Shown here: positions 61,134 to 64,000 of the stretch, one piece after another
How positions within the stretch are numbered: position 1 is the stretch's first letter
Layout of the letters: each line of letters begins with the position of its first letter
Assembly (NCBI RefSeq): GCF_023100805.1
Contig: NZ_CP095855.1
Location: 4,629,001 to 4,693,000 of the forward strand
Reading direction: 5' to 3'
DNA: 64,000 nt
Source: Chitinophaga filiformis
Lineage (GTDB): Bacteria > Bacteroidota > Bacteroidia > Chitinophagales > Chitinophagaceae
Made by a program: the position numbers and the translations under genes
The notes under the pieces: generated by a model
Told to the model about the DNA's origin: nothing
The model's database searches: none
What the model saw: the letters and a program-made list of their open reading frames with translations, nothing else

Positions 61134-61904
61134 ATGACTGCGATTTTAATATTCTTTTTTTCCCACTGGTTCTTATCCTTGTTCTTTCACACCTTTTTCC
61201 TGCACAGATATGCATCCCACCAGATGTATACTACCAGTAAAGGTTGGGAAAGGGTATTTTACTTCTGTACCTGGTTCTTCCAGGGAACATCTTACTTAGT
61301 TCCGCGTGCCTATGGCGCTATGCACCGTATGCACCACGAATACAGCGATACTGAGCATGACCCGCATTCTCCGCACTTCTTTAAAGATGTATGGAGCATG
61401 ATGTGGCAGACCCGTAAACTGTACAATGATATTTACACCGGTGCAAAAGTACTGGACGAGAAATTTACGACCAATCCTCCGCTGCCGGTATGGAATGCGA
61501 TGGACCGCTTCGGTGACCATACTATTACCCGTCTGGCATGGGCAGGCATTTATATAGCTTTCTATGTTGCCTTCGCTCCAGCCTGGTACTGGTTCCTTTT
61601 ATTACCTGTCCACTTCCTGATCGGGCCTGTACAAGGCGCTGTGGTGAACTGGTGTGGTCATAAATATGGTTACAAGAGCTTTGACAACGGCGATAAATCA
61701 AAAAATACTTCCCCTTGGGGTATTTTGCTGCTGGGAGAACTGTTCCAGAACAATCACCACAAGTATAAAGACAGTCCAAACTTCGCCAAGAAATGGTTTG
61801 AGCTGGACCCGACTTATCCGGTAATGAAATTCTTCAATGCTATTGGTATCATTAAACTGAAGACCGCCAAGGTAAAAGTAGTGAAACTTAAAGCGGCAGC
61901 TTAA
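61134..61904 (+). CDS. Membrane fatty-acid (acyl-CoA) desaturase
   Basis: 256 residues with about four membrane helices. The three His boxes of the integral membrane desaturases are present: HRYASH (box 1), HRMHH (box 2, followed by SDTEHDPHSP) and QNNHHKY (box 3), plus NWCGHKYGYKSF as in stearoyl-CoA desaturases. It introduces a cis double bond in long-chain acyl groups using a di-iron centre, oxygen and an electron donor, adjusting membrane fluidity. The Lys-rich C-terminal tail is cytoplasmic. A strong bidirectional terminator follows. Confidence 0.93.
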   Translation: MTAILIFFFSHWFLSLFFHTFFLHRYASHQMYTTSKGWERVFYFCTWFFQGTSYLVPRAYGAMHRMHHEYSDTEHDPHSPHFFKDVWSMMWQTRKLYNDIYTGAKVLDEKFTTNPPLPVWNAMDRFGDHTITRLAWAGIYIAFYVAFAPAWYWFLLLPVHFLIGPVQGAVVNWCGHKYGYKSFDNGDKSKNTSPWGILLLGELFQNNHHKYKDSPNFAKKWFELDPTYPVMKFFNAIGIIKLKTAKVKVVKLKAAA

Positions 61905-61941
61905 AAGTAGAAGTAGTAAGTAGAAATAGATAGATGCATTT

Positions 61942-61984
61942 CAGGCCATCAATTACCGTTTAAACGACCGTGATTGATGGCCTG
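61942..61984. terminator. Bidirectional terminator between desaturase and HAD phosphatase
   Basis: A perfect 12-bp stem (CAGGCCATCAAT at 61942-61953 with ATTGATGGCCTG at 61973-61984) closes a loop containing the palindrome CGTTTAAACG. It lies between the convergent stops. Confidence 0.75.
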
Positions 61985-61991
61985 AGTGTTT

Positions 61992-62582
61992 TCAGAACTT
62001 CCTGAAGAAACCAAAAGTGGCTAATTGCAGCATGGGCCTGTCGCCGTCCGTATCGCCATAGGCATAGATATCGCCGAACACAGGCAGGTCATATTGCTGC
62101 CGGATGCGGCGTACTTTTTCCTCGCCGTTACAGTTCACGCCCTGAATGCGGCCGGTGACCCTGGCATTCCTGATCTCCAGCCGGGTACCGATACACTCAA
62201 TACCTATGCAATCGCACCAGGGCTTCACCCATTCCTGTGCGGAAGCCGTCACCACTACCACCCGGTGGCCTTTGGACAGATGCTGATTAATCTCCTGCAA
62301 GGCATTCTCCCTTATCATACCGGGCAACCTGTCGCGGCAGAAGGCGGCGCATTTATCGCGGAACTCATCTACCGGGGTGTTACGAAAAAAGTGTTGCAGC
62401 ACCAGGTCCTTACCTTTCTGTTTGGAGATCAATCCCAGCTTCATCATCACCAAAGCTGGCGACAATAAAGCCAGACCGGTATATAATGCAGTTTCACCTT
62501 TCTGGAAACGGATGATCTCGAACAGGGTATCTCTCCTGGTGATGGTACCGTCAAAATCGAAGAAAGCAATTGCTGGCTTCAT
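61992..62582 (-). CDS. HAD-IB family phosphatase
   Basis: 196 residues from the ATG at 62580-62582 (MKPAIAFFDFDGT); a start farther upstream would run deep into the preceding gene. HAD motifs: FDFDGTIT (nucleophile and acid/base Asp), VVVTASAQEWV (motif II), and YAYGDTDGDRPML (metal-binding Asp pair). It is in the phosphoserine-phosphatase-like subfamily IB. Its ATG overlaps the stop of the SDR gene (ATGA), so translation is coupled. In this operon it may dephosphorylate a polyprenyl-phosphate or sugar-phosphate intermediate; this is inference from context. Confidence 0.9.
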   Translation of the reverse strand: MKPAIAFFDFDGTITRRDTLFEIIRFQKGETALYTGLALLSPALVMMKLGLISKQKGKDLVLQHFFRNTPVDEFRDKCAAFCRDRLPGMIRENALQEINQHLSKGHRVVVVTASAQEWVKPWCDCIGIECIGTRLEIRNARVTGRIQGVNCNGEEKVRRIRQQYDLPVFGDIYAYGDTDGDRPMLQLATFGFFRKF

Positions 62583-63310
62583 AATTTGAGTTTTTTGAAG
62601 ATACCCTCTGGTATTAATTTGATAATGAGCATAATATATCGCCAGAACCACTTCGTATAAATCACATTTTTCTTTGCAGTCACTGCCCGATAAACATCCT
62701 TTGCAACATCCTGTGGCTGGGCGGTCAGGAGGGGCGGTAGCTTCAGGTTCTCCGTCATGCGGGTATATACGAACCCGGGCTGAACGCTCAGTACATGCAC
62801 ACCTTTATGGAAAAGACGGTTCCGGAGCCCGCTGAGATAGGCTGTAAAGCCGGCCTTGGCGCTGCCATACAGATAGTTACTCTGACGGCCACGTTCTCCG
62901 GCCACGGAGCTGATGCCCACGATGGCGCCATTGCCACGCGCCGCATATTCATCGGCTACAATATTCAGGATAGAAACTGCACCGGTATAGTTGGTATGGA
63001 GGATGCGGGCGGCCTCATTCCAGTCGGACTGCCCTTTTTCCTGCGACCCCAGATATCCGAACACGGCAATAGTGATATCCGGCGCCTGGGGCAATGAAAC
63101 ATAAAAAGCAGCGTGGCTCTTAAAATCAGTTGCATCAAAGGCATGGGAGCTTGCACTTACCTGGTAACGGATGCGGAGATCCTGTCCCAGGGCGGAGATA
63201 GCGGCCAGATTACGGGCCGCCAGTTGGATATTATATTTGTTCCTGGCAAACTCACGGGCTATGGCAACAGCCATGTCTGACCCGGCTCCCAGAATAAGAA
63301 CAGTAGGCAT
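62579..63310 (-). CDS. SDR oxidoreductase, DprE2-like
   Basis: 243 residues. Nucleotide-binding ILGAGSDMAVAIAREFA is the variant G-x3-G-x-G loop seen in DprE2-like proteins; the catalytic Ser-Tyr-Lys is in GISSVAGERGRQSNYLYGSAKAGF. The C-terminus has a hydrophobic, basic tail (WFWRYIMLIIKLIPEGIFKKLKL) suggesting membrane association. DprE2 reduces the 2-keto intermediate of decaprenylphosphoryl-arabinose synthesis in actinobacteria. The neighbour on the 5' side is a DprE1-like FAD oxidoreductase, 34 bases away; the HAD phosphatase follows with an ATGA overlap. The Bacteroidota product is not established. Confidence 0.88.
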   Translation of the reverse strand: MPTVLILGAGSDMAVAIAREFARNKYNIQLAARNLAAISALGQDLRIRYQVSASSHAFDATDFKSHAAFYVSLPQAPDITIAVFGYLGSQEKGQSDWNEAARILHTNYTGAVSILNIVADEYAARGNGAIVGISSVAGERGRQSNYLYGSAKAGFTAYLSGLRNRLFHKGVHVLSVQPGFVYTRMTENLKLPPLLTAQPQDVAKDVYRAVTAKKNVIYTKWFWRYIMLIIKLIPEGIFKKLKL

Positions 63311-63344
63311 ATATTGATTATCGGTATTTTAAGGTAGCAAAAGT

Positions 63345-64000
63345 CTATTCTGTCAGCAGTAAGCGGTCTGATTGTACAGAACGGAACAGCTTAGCACCGT
63401 TGTATGTTTTGATGATATCGGCAAATTTTTGCGCATTGGGGTAACTCTGCCAGAAAACCTCCTGTTTCATACGGGCGTCTTTCGACAGGTAGAGGCGGCC
63501 TCCGTATTGCAATACGATCTCGTCCAGCTTGTCCAGGAATTCGAAGAGACCTTTACGAACCGGGAAGTCAAGCGCCAGTGTATACCCTTCCATAGGAAAT
63601 GATATCAGGCTGTCCTGCCTGCCAAAAACTTTCAGTACGGCCAGGAAAGAGCCCAAGCCTGCATCACTGATCCGCTGCAGGATGGCGATCAGTCCTTCTT
63701 TTTTCTCGAGAGGAAGTACAAACTGGTACTGCACGAAGCCTGCCTTACCATAGCCACGGTTCCAGTGCAGAATGGCGTCCAGGGGGTAAAAGAATGGCTC
63801 GTAGGGAATGACATTATTGATCTCCCGTTTGGTATTCTTCAGATAATACAGCCAGTTAAACGCCTTGACTGTCAGTGTATTCAGTGCAAAAGAAGGAAGA
63901 TTGAAGGGCAGCGACAGTTTACGTTTGGCCGGTAGTTGCAGGGGGGCTTTGCGCTGTTGTTCATTCAACTCTTCCGGGCGGGCATGTTCACCCACTATAA
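63345..64000 (-). CDS. FAD-binding oxidoreductase, DprE1-like, C-terminal part
   Basis: The frame is open to the right edge, so the FAD-binding N-terminal half is outside the window; 218 C-terminal codons are present. The visible part matches the substrate domain of the D-arabinono-lactone oxidase/DprE1 group: FVQYQFVLPLEKKEGLIAILQRISDAG, VLKVFGRQDSLISFPMEGYTLALDFPVRKGLFEFLDKLDEIV and YGGRLYLSKDARMKQEVF. Next to the DprE2-like SDR it probably carries out the oxidation half of a 2'-epimerisation of a polyprenyl-phosphate sugar. Assignment to DprE1 rather than another VAO-family oxidase is moderately sure. Confidence 0.85.
   Translation of the reverse strand, partial: IVGEHARPEELNEQQRKAPLQLPAKRKLSLPFNLPSFALNTLTVKAFNWLYYLKNTKREINNVIPYEPFFYPLDAILHWNRGYGKAGFVQYQFVLPLEKKEGLIAILQRISDAGLGSFLAVLKVFGRQDSLISFPMEGYTLALDFPVRKGLFEFLDKLDEIVLQYGGRLYLSKDARMKQEVFWQSYPNAQKFADIIKTYNGAKLFRSVQSDRLLLTE

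Overview
The window looks like chromosomal DNA of a Bacteroidota, most likely a Chitinophaga or close Chitinophagaceae relative. The evidence is the gene families present (DUF3857/transglutaminase pair, futalosine-type mqnA, DUF6580, S9/M28/M1 secreted peptidases, LytTR regulator, bifunctional trehalose synthase/phosphatase), weak Shine-Dalgarno sites, and several upstream sequences matching the Bacteroidota promoter element TAnnTTTG. No tRNA, rRNA, CRISPR array or intact insertion sequence was seen.

Layout. 0-8 kb: 5' end of queG (runs off the left edge), two secreted DUF3857/transglutaminase-like proteins, clpB and guaD. 8-16 kb: a signalling/secretion patch with a hybrid histidine kinase flanked by two tiny exported Lys/Ala-rich proteins, an M28 peptidase, a cluster of palindromic repeats and an orphan LytTR response regulator. 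16-22 kb: a tripartite RND efflux operon (outer membrane factor, pump, adaptor). 22-30 kb: a small charged protein, a phosphoesterase, a frameshifted gene, a PAP2 phosphatase, then a fluoride riboswitch ahead of a CLC-type transporter and an oxidoreductase, repeat-rich DNA and an aldo/keto reductase. 30-35 kb: trehalose genes (TPS/TPP fusion facing a GH15 glucoamylase/trehalase-like enzyme). 35-42 kb: AsmA-like protein, lipoprotein, YihY/BrkB protein, DPP-IV-type peptidase. 42-51 kb: palindromic repeat pairs, VIT1-like transporter, rocD, acyl-CoA-binding protein, lepA, a DUF6580 protein, manA, a YraN-like nuclease. 51-59 kb: purB, mqnA, an F420-type NADP reductase-like protein, M1 peptidase, orphan peptide-binding lipoprotein, AraC regulator, SDR. 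59-61 kb: a visibly AT-rich two-gene unit (2TM plus GAF-like) and probable relics. 61-64 kb: fatty-acid desaturase, then a coupled leftward operon of FAD oxidoreductase, SDR and HAD phosphatase resembling DprE1/DprE2 chemistry; the FAD gene runs off the right edge.

The most noteworthy non-coding signals are: (1) a family of about 165-180 bp palindromic elements with arms starting near GTAGC, found as tandem pairs or clusters at 14.1-14.9, 42.4-42.9 and 50.0-50.5 kb; (2) paired 21-bp-spaced direct repeats of LytTR-site geometry upstream of both tiny exported proteins; (3) a well-formed fluoride riboswitch directly behind a TATATTTG promoter; (4) a perfect 30-bp inverted repeat at 33.2 kb whose core resembles an IS3-type end; and (5) five distinct tandem-repeat tracts between genes.
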